Shown one piece after another: positions 49,671-60,941 of a DNA stretch of 64,000 nucleotides. The number at the start of each line of letters is the position of its first letter. Within the stretch, counting starts at the first letter, position 1. The translations under genes and the position numbers were made by a program. This DNA is from Nicotiana tabacum (lineage: Eukaryota > Streptophyta > Magnoliopsida > Solanales > Solanaceae). The notes beneath the pieces were generated by a model. It did not search any database, was not told the DNA's origin, and saw only the letters and a program-made list of their open reading frames with translations. The stretch is from contig NC_134082.1 of NCBI RefSeq assembly GCF_000715075.1, positions 137,814,948-137,878,947 of the forward strand, read 5' to 3'.

Positions 49671-51109
49671 TTGATACGCTCAAATTACACTTTAATTAAA
49701 TAATGTAAGGTGGTCTGTGTCAAATATAATAACCCAACAAGGTTGGGGTCGAATCCCACAGGGAATAGGTGTGAAAAAGTTACTGAAATAGCGTGTTACT
49801 TGACTAAAGTCGTAATTCTATTCGGTTAATAGTAACAAGAGTATGAATTGAGTTAGGTTTGAAGAAATAACTAATTATGATATTGAGAGTGTAAATAATT
49901 TGATTAACGAAACCAAGGTTGTGTCCCCTTCAATGAAGTGTAATGCTATCAGTGTTAATATGATATATTTCTAATGGAAGGTTCTTTTGATATGCAAATG
50001 ATTTCTAAATGACTACTCAATATTTTTCAATAGTTGGGTAGTATTTCCTCCTTACGACTTTTCCAAATATAAAAGAGTTGCAATGAAGAATAATCAATAT
50101 ATGCCAAATAAAACCCACTTATTCCTAAGCAATTCTATTAAACGAGGTTTAAAGCCTTGAGTCTTTATTATTCATTTCTACCAAATTCCAACCCACTTTC
50201 CCAAGCAAAGTAAGAATTTAATGACACTTGTTAATGTTTGCAAACACCAACAATAAATGAAGAATGAGAAGTGAATAAATATCAACCAACCATTATACAT
50301 ATATTCAATGTTAACCACCCATTAATATAATACCGATTTAGGGTCCACAACCTTAGTATTTAAAGTTAGCTACACATACTAAAAGACAAAAGGAAGAGAA
50401 TATTTAATGCCATAAAATTTACAAAGTGAAAGATTTTTGACCCAAAAGCTTCCAAAAGAGAGGAATATTAAAGCCTTGTATTGTAGTGCCTAAATCAGAC
50501 CAGCCACCCCCATAAAACCCCAATAAATTTATTTATAGTTTGTCAAAACTCGGGACAAATTTTGGACAAAAATACCCTTTCCAGTTAAATATGCAATCGC
50601 ATATCTGTCGTATAACAGACATGCAGTCTGCATTCTTGACATAACCATCGCATATTCAAACCCTAGTTTCAAGGCCTTCATCGCAATGATGTTTTTTGGT
50701 CCGCATTGTGGATCTGCGATCGCATTTCGCATCGCATTTTCTACCTTCAGCACTCTTCATGTCGAGTTTGCGATTGATTCTGCGGCTCGCAAGCAGGTTA
50801 TGCGATCATAGATTGGAACGCATTTCTTGCATTGGACTTTGCCCAGAAATCTGTTGTGGTTTGCGATTCCCTTGTGCATTCCGCGGCTCGCGTGTTGGAT
50901 TTGTGATCGCGTATCCACATTTACGATGCCTTTTTGCTCTTTTCTTGTATTTTTGTGGCTTTTTGAATTCATTTCCATGCTCTTAAGTCCTTAAACCTCA
51001 TACATTGCGAAAACACTAAAATTACATAAGTATAAAAGATAATTGTATCTAAAACAAGGTAGAATCTAAGCAATTTGTATCAAATGTGCCAAAATTCTCT
51101 GGCACATCA
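49671..51109 (-). mobile_element. Element F right (5') LTR
   Basis: 1439 bp with ends TGATACGCTC and GCACATCA, followed by GTGAG (51110-51114). It abuts the primer site and gag, so it is the true 5' LTR of the partial element. Confidence 0.9.
50531..50905 (-). promoter_or_regulatory. Element F 5' LTR promoter: CpG words and TATA box
   Basis: CTATAAAT on the sense strand (50531-50538), preceded by TGCGATCGCA-type words up to about 50905. Counterpart of 40195-40575. Confidence 0.55.
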
Positions 51110-51960
51110 GTGAGGTCAAGTGTAAAAGCACGAAGGGTGATGTCGTGCACGTTTATATTATTTTATCTGGTGAGGTTGAGTGTAAAAGCACGAAGGGTGA
51201 TGCCATGGCGTTTTCTATTATCTTATCTAGTAAGGTTGAGAGTAAAAGCACAAAGGGTGATGTCGTGCACTTTCTTTTCCTGCGTTTATCTGTTTCTATC
51301 TGTTTAAGGTATATTGATTGTTCAAGTTCTCGGTTCCGTTGTAGTTCTTTGTCTTGTAATCCCCTCAGCATGCCCCTCCCCAATACTTCTTTCTTTGTTT
51401 CTTTAATTGTTGTTACTATTGTCTATGTATTGATAAACTGCACAGGTTTGTTTAGGGGTGTCTCGTCCTAGCTTCGTCACCACTTCGCCGAGGTTAGACG
51501 CGACACTTGTAAGTACATGGGGTCGGTTGTACTTATAATACACTCTGCACTTTGTGTGAAGATTTCGGCAGTAGATCGTGTTGACCCGAGTTGAGCTGCT
51601 TACTTCATTCCCACAGGAGACCCAAGGTAGATATGCCGGCGTTCGCAGACCCTATAGTCCCCTTCCAGTTATTTCATTTAACTATTTCTTTTTACTCGAA
51701 AATAATTGTACTTTCTTTCATCCAGTATTTGTAGTGACTCTTAGATGTTTGTGAATTGTGACACCAGATTCTGGTTAGTTGTGTATAAATATTTGGGTTA
51801 ATATGAAATTTCACACTTCTTTAATCTGTTATGATTTAATTGATGTTATTTACTGAATCGTTTAAGAGTTAGCATGTAAATCTCTAATTGTTGGCTTGCC
51901 TAGCAACTGAAAGGTTAGGCGCCATCACGGTCCCGACGATGGGGAATCCGGGTCGTGACA
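51110..51960 (+). mobile_element. LTR H1 tail, copy 2
   Basis: Same as 40776-41626, ending GGGTCGTGACA. It is followed by CCCGCACCGAG and not by a primer site, so H1 is either a 3' LTR or a solo LTR. Confidence 0.85.
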
Positions 51961-52733
51961 CCCGCACCGAGTGTATACACCCAATTTAGTTAAGTTAACC
52001 ATAAACAACAAATATATATATAGCTTATATAGCTTATATACCAATTACTTAACCAATGTACGATATATTTAATTCTGGTTAGTTAATATATTTTTTTATA
52101 TAAAACAATTAATGTGTTATTTCATGATTATAAATGAAATTTGAGAAAAAATAACTAAGCATATTTTTACATTAAAATGTAATAATAATTTTATTCACTT
52201 GAAATATTTTTTTATTGATTTATGAAATCCTTATTTAATGCACTCTTTTTTTCATAAAAAAAAAAGAAACAAACAAATAATAAAATGGATAGATTAGTAA
52301 ATAAATATTCCATGGGAAGAGAAGTAGTGGATTTTCCATGGGAAAATAATTTTTTATTAAATTTTTTTCAAAATATCCGACAGATTTTGGTCGGAATTTG
52401 AAATTTGCTCTTGTCCCACATTGGCTGAAATGGGAAAATAATTTTTTATTAAAATTTTTCAAAAATTCCGATTGATTTCGGTCGGAATTTGAAATTATAC
52501 ACTTGTCCCACGTCGACTAAAAGATGTGAGCTTTTCCATCTTATATGTTGAGCTTTGATGCATAGAGCCGAACAGTTGTGGACTAACAAAAAATAAAAAA
52601 ATATAGGAAGAGTTATAGTTAGTGCTTAGTAATAAGATTTATATTCTATATTTAGAATTAGAATCTAATAAAATAATAATAGATAATATATAATAGTACT
52701 AATTAGTAATACAGCAATAAGATATAATATTGT
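51961..52733. other. AT-rich block, copy 2
   Basis: Counterpart of 41627-42374, keeping about 55 bp at its start that copy 1 lost beside its (TA)n run. USE-like GTCCCACGTCG at 52505-52515 is again 26 bases from a TATATG box (52542-52547). No gene recognised. Confidence 0.6.
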
Positions 52734-53140
52734 TGTCACGACCCAAAATCCCTCCAAAAGAGTTATGATGGCACCTAGTCTCTAAAACTATGTAAGCCTA
52801 ACATTAATAGAAATAACGACAATATTTGCTAACATTGGACAATTTCGAAATAGAAATCCCTGTACAATTTACAATTGTAAAACCTGTAGTACAAGTCATA
52901 AGCCTTTCTAGGAGTAGTTATACATAATGAATACATCACTATTCCAGAACAAAGGGAAACAATGGAAATAAATACAATAAAAGGTGACTTCGGTGTCTGC
53001 GAATACCCAACAGGTATATCTTGAAGTCTCTATCCACACCAAACATAAGTCTCAAAACTAGACCGATCCGAAGTGCCTGGTTCTGCTAAAAAAGATGCGC
53101 AAAAGTGTAGTATGAGTACACCACGGTAGTACCCAGTAAG
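52734..53140 (-). mobile_element. LTR fragment G, copy 2
   Basis: D-family LTR end matching 42375 onward; cut at 53140 by insertion of element H. The last five bases, GTAAG, are the expected target duplication of H. Confidence 0.8.
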
Positions 53141-56100
53141 TGTCGCACCTCCTTTTTCCGCACCCGAGAGGGTGCAAGGGAGTTTTCTCCAATTAAAGGA
53201 CAGTCGAAACGGGATTTGTTTGTTTGTTTCAGAGTCGCCACCTGGGAATTTTAAGGCGTCCCAAGTCGCCGGTTTTAATCCCTGAATCGAAGAGAATATG
53301 ACTCTGTCTATTTAACAGTCTGCGCACCAGAAATCCGGATAAGGAATTCTGTTAACTCGGGAGAAGGTGTTAGGCATTCCCGAGTTCCGTGGTTCTAGCA
53401 CGGTTGCTCAACTGTTATATTCGGCTTGATTATTTTGATTTGTAAATACATTTTTATTGCATGATTTTATTGTTACCGCTTCTATTTATATTTAAAGACC
53501 CTTCTTTGAATTGAATCACACGTACGTTTATTCGTGTTATAAATTATTATTTTTTTTAAAAACATGCGTAGTTGTGTGACTCGCACGTGTACACAATAAT
53601 ATAGATAATATTTTTATTATAATAATTATTTTTGAAATTATGCTTTAATAAAATCAAGAACATTCGCCCTTTTTGTATAATTAAGTAGTGAACCTCACAT
53701 CTCGGTTTTTTATGAAATTAATAATGATATTCTCCGAGGAATCCCTTTTATTAAATATTCGATCGAAGTTGCGCGAACGCATAATCCGAATTGCTTTTAG
53801 AAATATAATCAGGTTACGTGAACGTATCCCTAATCACAAAAATATTCTTGATAAGGTTCTCTACAAATTGTTATTATGTGTTGACCGCGAGCCTTGTTTT
53901 ACACATATGAATCATATACCTCAAATTTTAAAGAATTAATGACGTGAAAAAGAAAACAGACAATACGTATCTAAAACTAACATTTTTCGTAGATACAACC
54001 TTTGGATGTCCATAAATCGAATCGTGTATAAAATTGGGAAAGAACTTAAAATGGTAAACAAATTAATATTTTCCGCAGAATCTTCATTGTTTCATTTAAG
54101 GCGAACTCTTCTTCTATATATCTTTTACATAAAATTCCACGATTCATTTATAAATCCTATGTCCTTCTCATGTATTTGTTTTAGTCCAAAGTTGCAATGG
54201 TTTGGTTAATGTTTGCAATGGAAGATAAGAGTCAAGTTGATAAGAAAGAGAACTATTATACAAATTGATTCAATAAAATTACATCACATGCAATATAGTT
54301 GTACGTTTGAACCATTCCTAATATTGTATCAACTCACCTTCCACATATGATTATATATATACTCATCATCATGCCATATATGAACATACAACTTATATCA
54401 ATCTAAACGAAAATCAGATTTTTTTTACAAGATATACTAATAATGTAATTTATTGATACTTCCATTCTACTTTACATTTAGCTAACAATATTACGGGATG
54501 TAATTAATGGCCCATTTTATGCCATGTTCCCTACCTTGGTATTTTAATCATGACTTCACTTAATGAAAATTTCGAAATAGATGATATTATTATAACACTT
54601 AAACGAATTTTAAGAGGTAACAATTATCTTATATTCATTACGCCAAACATACTACTATATTAATCAACTGAAACAAAAACCAAATTTTTAACTAATGAAC
54701 TTGAACGAATGGAAAACAGAATTATAATTCCCGAACTTCATTAATTTGTCATGTTGAAGCTTTTCGTGACATGAATTTACAGATATGTACCTGATATTGG
54801 AAGCAAAAGAAAATGAAGATGAGAATCAGCAGCAGTAATAACAGTACAACACAGCAACAATAGCCCAGCAACAGTAACAACCCAGTAACAGACCGGTGGA
54901 GTAGTAATCCCAAAAACAAAAGCCTTAAGCTTTAAATGAAACAACAACCATCAATACTAATTTCAAACAAAGAAAGAAAGCAGTAGATTTTTTTTAGTTT
55001 TTATTTTTATTTTGAAAGCTTAAATGTTTTTCGGAATTTTTCTCTCTATCTGTGTGTGTATTTTTTCTCGTATCTTTTCTATTTCTGTTCTCCCTGTATT
55101 GTCTCTCTATGTCTTGTGTTCAAGCCTTCTTCTTATAACCCATCTCATAAACCTTTCAATTAATTAAAATCCATACTTTTTCTCTACCCAACCCATTATC
55201 TTTCCACTCATCCCCATTACATTAAATAAACATATCACACCACCCCATTATATTTTGTCCCCCATGCTTCATTTAAAATAATGCAAGATTCCCCCTTTAA
55301 ATTAAATCTTGTCCCCCCTTTATATTAAACAACTATATCACAACCCACCCCATTTCATTTTGTCCCCCATGCTTCAAATAAACAATTTCAAAATGTACAA
55401 TTCCTAAACTACCCCTCACGACCTTACTGAAATTACCAAACTATCCCTGAATGTACTACAAATTACCAAACTACCCATCAGCTATAACACATCATTTAAT
55501 CAAACATAACCAAAATATAGACAATATGATTAATTTCTAACAATGTTCAAACAACAAATTTCATGAACATGATTTCTTCAACTTTTCAACAACAAAGCAC
55601 ATGAACATGATTGAACAACAAAGAACAACTAAAATTTGATTGAACAATATTTTAGCAACAAACAATTCTATTTTCGGATTCAACAACTACAACAAACAAG
55701 TATATTTAGATTTCTAACTTCAATCATATTGAACTTAAAATCCACTCTAACAACATTACAACAAACAATTCTTATATTAAACATTAAACAAGATTATGAG
55801 ACCAATTCAAGAAATAATCACAAATGGTAAAAAGAAATCAAACTATACACATTTCGGATTTAAAATCAAACAAACATAATATGAACATGAATTAAATCTA
55901 AAAATAAAAACGACGGATTCAAATGACTAAAACCAACATACTTCCCTTATTACAACTAAATTCTTTTAGGCAAATGACAAAACAAAAACTAAGAAGAAAC
56001 AATTATGAATTTAAACTTGAACTTAACAATATTAACAATTTTCGGAAAATACATCAAATATATGAAACAAATTGAAGAAACAATTAATTAAATTTCAATT

Positions 56101-57051
56101 TGAATCTAACAAATATTAAACTAACAAATATTCACTTAAACAATAATACAAACATGAAATAAACATGAAAACAACTAATTAAACTTCTATTTTGAAATCT
56201 GAAAATTAATTTTAACAAAGCACATGAACATGAACAAACTAGAAAAACGATTTCAACGATGAACAACGAACAAAACAAGAATCAAATATTTAACGATTTT
56301 AACTTTGAGAAATATAAAAACGAAAATGGACAAAATAAAATTCAAAACTACTAACCGGATTGAAACGACGAACGACTAACCAACGACGAACTCGAACTTA
56401 AGGAGTTGGCTGAAACAACATCGAAGCAGTAGCAATGGAGGTTAAGGAGAAACAGCGGCAACATCCGTTCGGAGCAGCCATGGTTGCTCGTCGCAGCTGG
56501 ACACGGGCAGCAGTTGACGCGGCAGAACAGGAGCAGCTGGTCGACCATGGCAGCATGAAGCAGAAGCTCGCAGCTAGCAACAATGGCGAGGAGCTGGAGC
56601 CGCAGCCTTGCACAGTTGAAGCAAGTTCGAGCAGCAGCAACGACAACTACGGCGGAGGAGCAGCTGGTCGTCTACTGCTGCTGCGTTCAACAGCTTATGG
56701 AGAAAATGGAGCAGCAGTTCGGGAAGCCATGGACGACGCAGAGGCAGCAAGAAGAAGCAACAAACATGGCGTTATGGCCATGGCGATGGGTCGACGACGA
56801 AGACGCAGCCATGGACGAGCCTTTTGAGCTTGACATGGAGAAGATGGGCTTCTTGGTGGTGTGTGTGTGTGTTGAGGCGGTGGAGGCGTGAGGAAGGGCT
56901 GCCATGGATGTGTGCTTGAGAAAGCTTGAGGAAGAAGAAGAAGATAGGAGGGGGGGCGGATGGTTTAGCAATTTTTTAGGGTTTTCTTCATTTTGTTTTG
57001 TTTTGTTTTGTAAAATGTAAGACAAAAGGGTTTGGGTCTTTTGGGTTATGG

Positions 57052-57067
57052 ACTGGGTCGACCCAGT
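57052..57067. repeat. Perfect 16-bp palindrome ACTGGGTCGACCCAGT
   Basis: A CpG-centred palindrome in the H LTR; the half GGACTGGGTCG repeats at 57074-57084. It lies just downstream of the proposed TATA box on the sense strand. Confidence 0.8.
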
Positions 57068-57152
57068 TCGAAATGGACTGGGTCGTAGGGAAGATTGGGC
57101 CATTTTTTGGGCCTATGGCTTGAAATCGAAGAAGAGGCCCAATTCCGACTTT

Positions 57153-57160
57153 CTTTATAT
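57153..57160 (-). promoter_or_regulatory. Candidate TATA box of element H LTR
   Basis: ATATAAAG on the sense strand, about 440 bp into the LTR and 150-200 bp before the leader-like sequence. Confidence 0.35.
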
Positions 57161-57597
57161 TTTCGCTCTTTTTTCTTCTTTTATTTCTCTAAAACTAAAT
57201 TATAAAAATACTTAAACTATTATTAAGAATTAAATTAAGTTATAAAAGCGCAAATTAACTCCCAATAACAATTAACGCACAATTAAGTAATAATTAAACA
57301 TAAAATTGTATATTTGGACATTAAATGCTAAAAATGCAAACGATGCCTACTTTTGTAATTTTTAATTTTTGTAAAACAAATTTAATTACTAACAACTATA
57401 GAATTAAATCCTACATGCAAAATGCGACATATTTTTGTATTTTTTATTAATTTATCAAATAAACACGCACAGACAAATACAAATAATTATTCAAAATATC
57501 ACAAAATATCACAAAATTGCACACCAAAGAAAAATCATTTTATTTTTGGATTTTTTTGGGAGTAATTCTCATATTGGGCAAAAATCACGTGCTTACA

Positions 57598-57636
57598 GCT
57601 GCCCCTCTTTGCCCGAAGACACGAAGGGTTTTCGTG
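57598..57636 (-). other. Element H polypurine tract and hairpin
   Basis: On the sense strand CAAAGAGGGGCAGC abuts the LTR start TGTAAGCACG. Just upstream, CACGAA-AACCC-TTCGTG forms a 6-bp stem (57620-57636). An outer CTTTG/CAAAG pairing would bring the tract's first bases into the stem. Confidence 0.7.
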
Positions 57637-57713
57637 CAAAGATAAAGCGAGCGATTTTTGCCCATCCGAGTACTCCGTGTGAAGCATTTTTTTTTTTGAA
57701 AAAGATTTGACTG

Positions 57714-57773
57714 AACCTTTGCTTCAAAGGTTTCCTACATATCCTGGGCTAAACAGGAATCAGGTCAATGTAG
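57714..57773. other. Structured motif, copy 1 (hairpin plus two-stem element)
   Basis: AACCTTTG-CTT-CAAAGGTT (57714-57732) is followed by a nested element: outer stem CTACAT/ATGTAG (57735-57740 with 57768-57773) and inner stem TCCTG/CAGGA (57742-57746 with 57754-57758). Copy 2 is at 63540. The 95-codon frame at 57707-57994 overlaps it and is not called. Confidence 0.6.
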
Positions 57774-58100
57774 TTCGGGAAATTTTGGTAGCTGGGACTA
57801 CCGTTGGACTGCAATGTTACTGTTGTTGCATGCTATTACTACTGCTTACCGATCTCCTTGTTACACCGTGCTTAAAAGAAAACAAGAAGCTAAGATATAC
57901 TGCAATTTTTCTTGTTGCCTTGCTTTCTTGTCTGCTTGCATTTTTTCCGGTGCTTTTCTTCTTTTTGACACATGCACTTGAGTTTGTGCTGTGACCTCTT
58001 GTTGCAACCTTCTGTTTCCCGGTGCCGGGGAATTTTATTGTTTCCTGCTGGGGATTCCTATTGTAACCCTCTGTTTTATTGTCCTCTAACTTGATTTTGA

Positions 58101-58345
58101 AATGTATGCCTCTGTTATCTGGGCGGGCTCCCAACTTCAATACTTGAAAATTAAAGACTAGAAATGTATGCCTCTGTTATTTGGGCGGGCTCCCAACTTC
58201 AATGCTTGAAATATAAAGACTGAAATGTATGCCTCTGTTGTCTGGGCGGGCTCCCAACTTCAACAACTGAAATGTAAAGACTGATATGTATGCCTCTGTT
58301 ATCTGGGCGGGCTCCCAACATCAATAACAACTTTAGAAATAAACG
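58101..58345 (-). repeat. 61-bp tandem repeat, four units
   Basis: Units start near 58101, 58163, 58224 and 58284, each with CTCTGTTATCTGGGCGGGCT. The sequence passes smoothly into the 141-bp array, with which it shares GGGCGGGCTC...GACTTCAA, so it looks like the ancestral monomer. Confidence 0.85.
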
Positions 58346-60895
58346 TCATTCCTCTCTTCAGGCGGGCTCCTGACTTCAACCAATACATTGCCATTCCTTT
58401 ATTTAGGTTGGCAATATTTCAACAACTTTTTAAAAAAACGCCTTTCCTCTCTTCAGGCGGGCTCCTGACTTCAACAACAACTTTGAAAATAATCGCCATT
58501 CCTCTCTTCAGGCGGGCTCCTGACTTCAACCAATACATCGCCATTCCTTTCTTTAGGTTGGCAAGATTTCAACAACTTTTTAAAAACGCCTTTCCTCTCT
58601 TCAGGCGGGCTCCTGACTTCAACAACAACTTTGAAAATAATCGCCATTCCTCTCTTCAGGCGGGCTCCTGACTTCAAACAATACATCGCCATTCCTTTCT
58701 TTAGGTTGGCAAGATTTCAACAACTTTTAAAAATGTCTTTCCTCTCTTCAGGCGGGCTCCTGACAACAACTTTGAAAATAATCGCCATTCCTCTCTTCAG
58801 GCGGGCTCCTGACTTCAAACCATACATCGCCATTCCTTTCTTTAGGTTGGCAAGATTTCAACAACTTTTTAAAACGCCTTTCCTCTCTTCAGGCGGGCTC
58901 CTGACAACAACTTTGAAAATAATTGCCATTTCTCTCTTCAGGCGGGCTCCTGACTTCAAACAATACATCGCCATTCCTTTCTTTAGGTTGGCAAGATTTC
59001 AACAACTTTTAAAAATGTCTTTCCTCTCTTCAGGAGGGCTCCTGACAACAACTTTGAAAATAATCGCCATTCCTCTCTTCAGGCGGGCTCCTGACTTCAA
59101 ACCATACATCGCCATTCCTTTCTTTAGGTTGGCAAGATTTCAACAACTTCTTAAAACGCCTTTCCTCTCTTCAGGCGGGCTCCTGACAACAACTTTGAAA
59201 ATAATCGCCATTCATCTCTTCAGGCGGGCTCCTGACTTCAAACAATACATCGCCATTCCTATCTTTAAGTTGGCAAGATTTCAACAACTTTTAAAAATTC
59301 CTTTCCTCTCTTCAGGCGGGCTCCTGACTTCAACAACAACTTTGAAAATAATCGTCATTCCTCTCTTCAGGCGGGCTCCTGACTTCAACCAATACATCGC
59401 CATTCCTTTCTTTAGGTTGGCAAGATTTCAACAACTTTTAAAAATGCCTTTCCTCTCTTCAGGCGGGCTCCTGACAACAACTTTGAAAATAATCGCCATT
59501 CCTCTCTTCAGGCGGGCTCCTGACTTCAAACCATACATCGCCATTCCTTTCTTTAGGTTGGCAAGATTTCAACAACTTTTTAAAACGCCTTTCCTCTCTT
59601 CAGGCGGGCTCCTGACAACAACTTTGAAAATAATCGCCATTCCTCTCTTCAGGCGGGCTCCTGACTTCAAACCATACATCGCCATTCCTTTCTTTAGGTT
59701 GGCAAGATTTCAACAACTTTTAAAAATGCCTTTCCTCTCTTCAGGCGGGCTCCTGACAACAACTTTGAAAATAATCGCCATTCCTCTCTTCAGGCGGGCT
59801 CCTGACTTCAAACCATACATCGCCATTCCTTTCTTTAGGTTGGCAAGATTTCAACAACTTTTTAAAACTCCTTTCCTCTCTTCAGGCGGGCTCCTGACAA
59901 CAACTTTGAAAATAATCGCCATTCCTCTCTTCAGGCGGGCTCCTGACTTCAAACAATACATCGCCATTCCTTTCTTTAGGTTGGCAAGATTTCAACAACT
60001 TTTAAAAATGCCTTTCCTCTCTTCAGGCGGGCTCCTGACTTCAACAACAACTTTGAAAATAATCGCCATTCCTCTCTTCAGGCGGGCTCCTGACTTCAAC
60101 CAATACATCGCCATTCCTTTCTTTAGGTTGGCAAGATTTCAACAATTTTTAAAAATGCCTTTCCTCTCTTCAGGCGGGCTCCTGACAACAACTTTGAAAA
60201 TAATCGTCATTCCTCTCTTCAGGCGGGCTCCTGACTTCAAACCATACATCGCCATTCCTTTCTTTAGGTTGGCAAGATTTCAACAACTTTTTAAAACGCC
60301 TTTCCTCTCTTCAGGCGGGCTCCTGACAACAACTTTGAAAATAATCGCCATTCCTCTCTTCAGGCGGGCTCCTGACTTCAAACAATACATCGCCATTCCT
60401 TTCTTTAGGTTGGAAAGATTTCAACAACTTTTAAAAATGCCTTTCCTCTCTTCAGGCGGGCTCCTGACAACAACTTTGAAAATAATCGCCATTCCTCTCT
60501 TCAGGCGGGCTCCTGACTTCAAACCATACATCGCCATTCCTTTCTTTAGGTTGGCAAGATTTCAACAACTTTTAAAAACGCCTTTCCTCTCTTCAGGCGG
60601 GCTCCTGACAACAACTTTGAAAATAATCGCCATTCCTCTCTTCAGGCGGGCTCCTGACTTCAAACAATACATCGCCATTCCTTTCTTTAGGTTGGCAAGA
60701 TTTCAACAACTTTTAAAAATGCCTTTCCTCTCTTCAGGCGGGCTCCTGACAACAACTTTGAAAATAATCGCCATTCCTCTCTTCAGGCGGGCTCCTGACT
60801 TCAAACCATACATCGCCATTCCTTTCTTTAGGTTGGCAAGATTTCAAACACTAAATCGCCATTCTATTCTTCAGGGGGGCTCCTGACTTCAACAA
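58346..60895 (-). repeat. 141-bp higher-order tandem array
   Basis: About 17 units of 141 bp (some 147). Each unit has three related subunits of 49, 45 and 47 bp; two carry TTCAGGCGGGCTCCTGAC, the third a diverged TTTAGGTTGGCAAGATTT. As 141 is 3 x 47, one plus-strand frame stays open for 751 codons (58631-60886) with a 47-residue repeat. That frame is antisense to the element and is a by-product of the repeat length. Confidence 0.92.
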
Positions 60896-60941
60896 CTTCT
60901 TCTTTTTTTTTCAAATTCAAACTTCTTCTTTTTTTCAAATT

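Larger units (their letters stand above)
53141..57597 (-). repeat. Element H 3' LTR
   Basis: 4457 bp, starting TGTCGCACCTCC and ending CGTGCTTACA on the plus strand. The middle (about 54200-56350) is AT-rich with poly-A-like and CAACAA runs. Around 56400-57000 the sense strand looks like a transcript leader (CCCTAAAAAATTG, TCTTCTTCTTCC runs). The open frames there (56435-56827; 56687-57103) are low-complexity and I do not call them genes. Confidence 0.7.

Noticed and set aside
56435..57103. Open frames on both strands in the H LTR (Ser-, Gln- and Arg-rich)
   Set aside because: Composition follows GCAGCA and TCTTCT runs in a leader-like region; frames exist on both strands and show no domain.
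58631..60886. 751-residue open frame as a gene
   Set aside because: It is an exact by-product of a 141-bp tandem repeat, antisense to the element, with no start context or domain.
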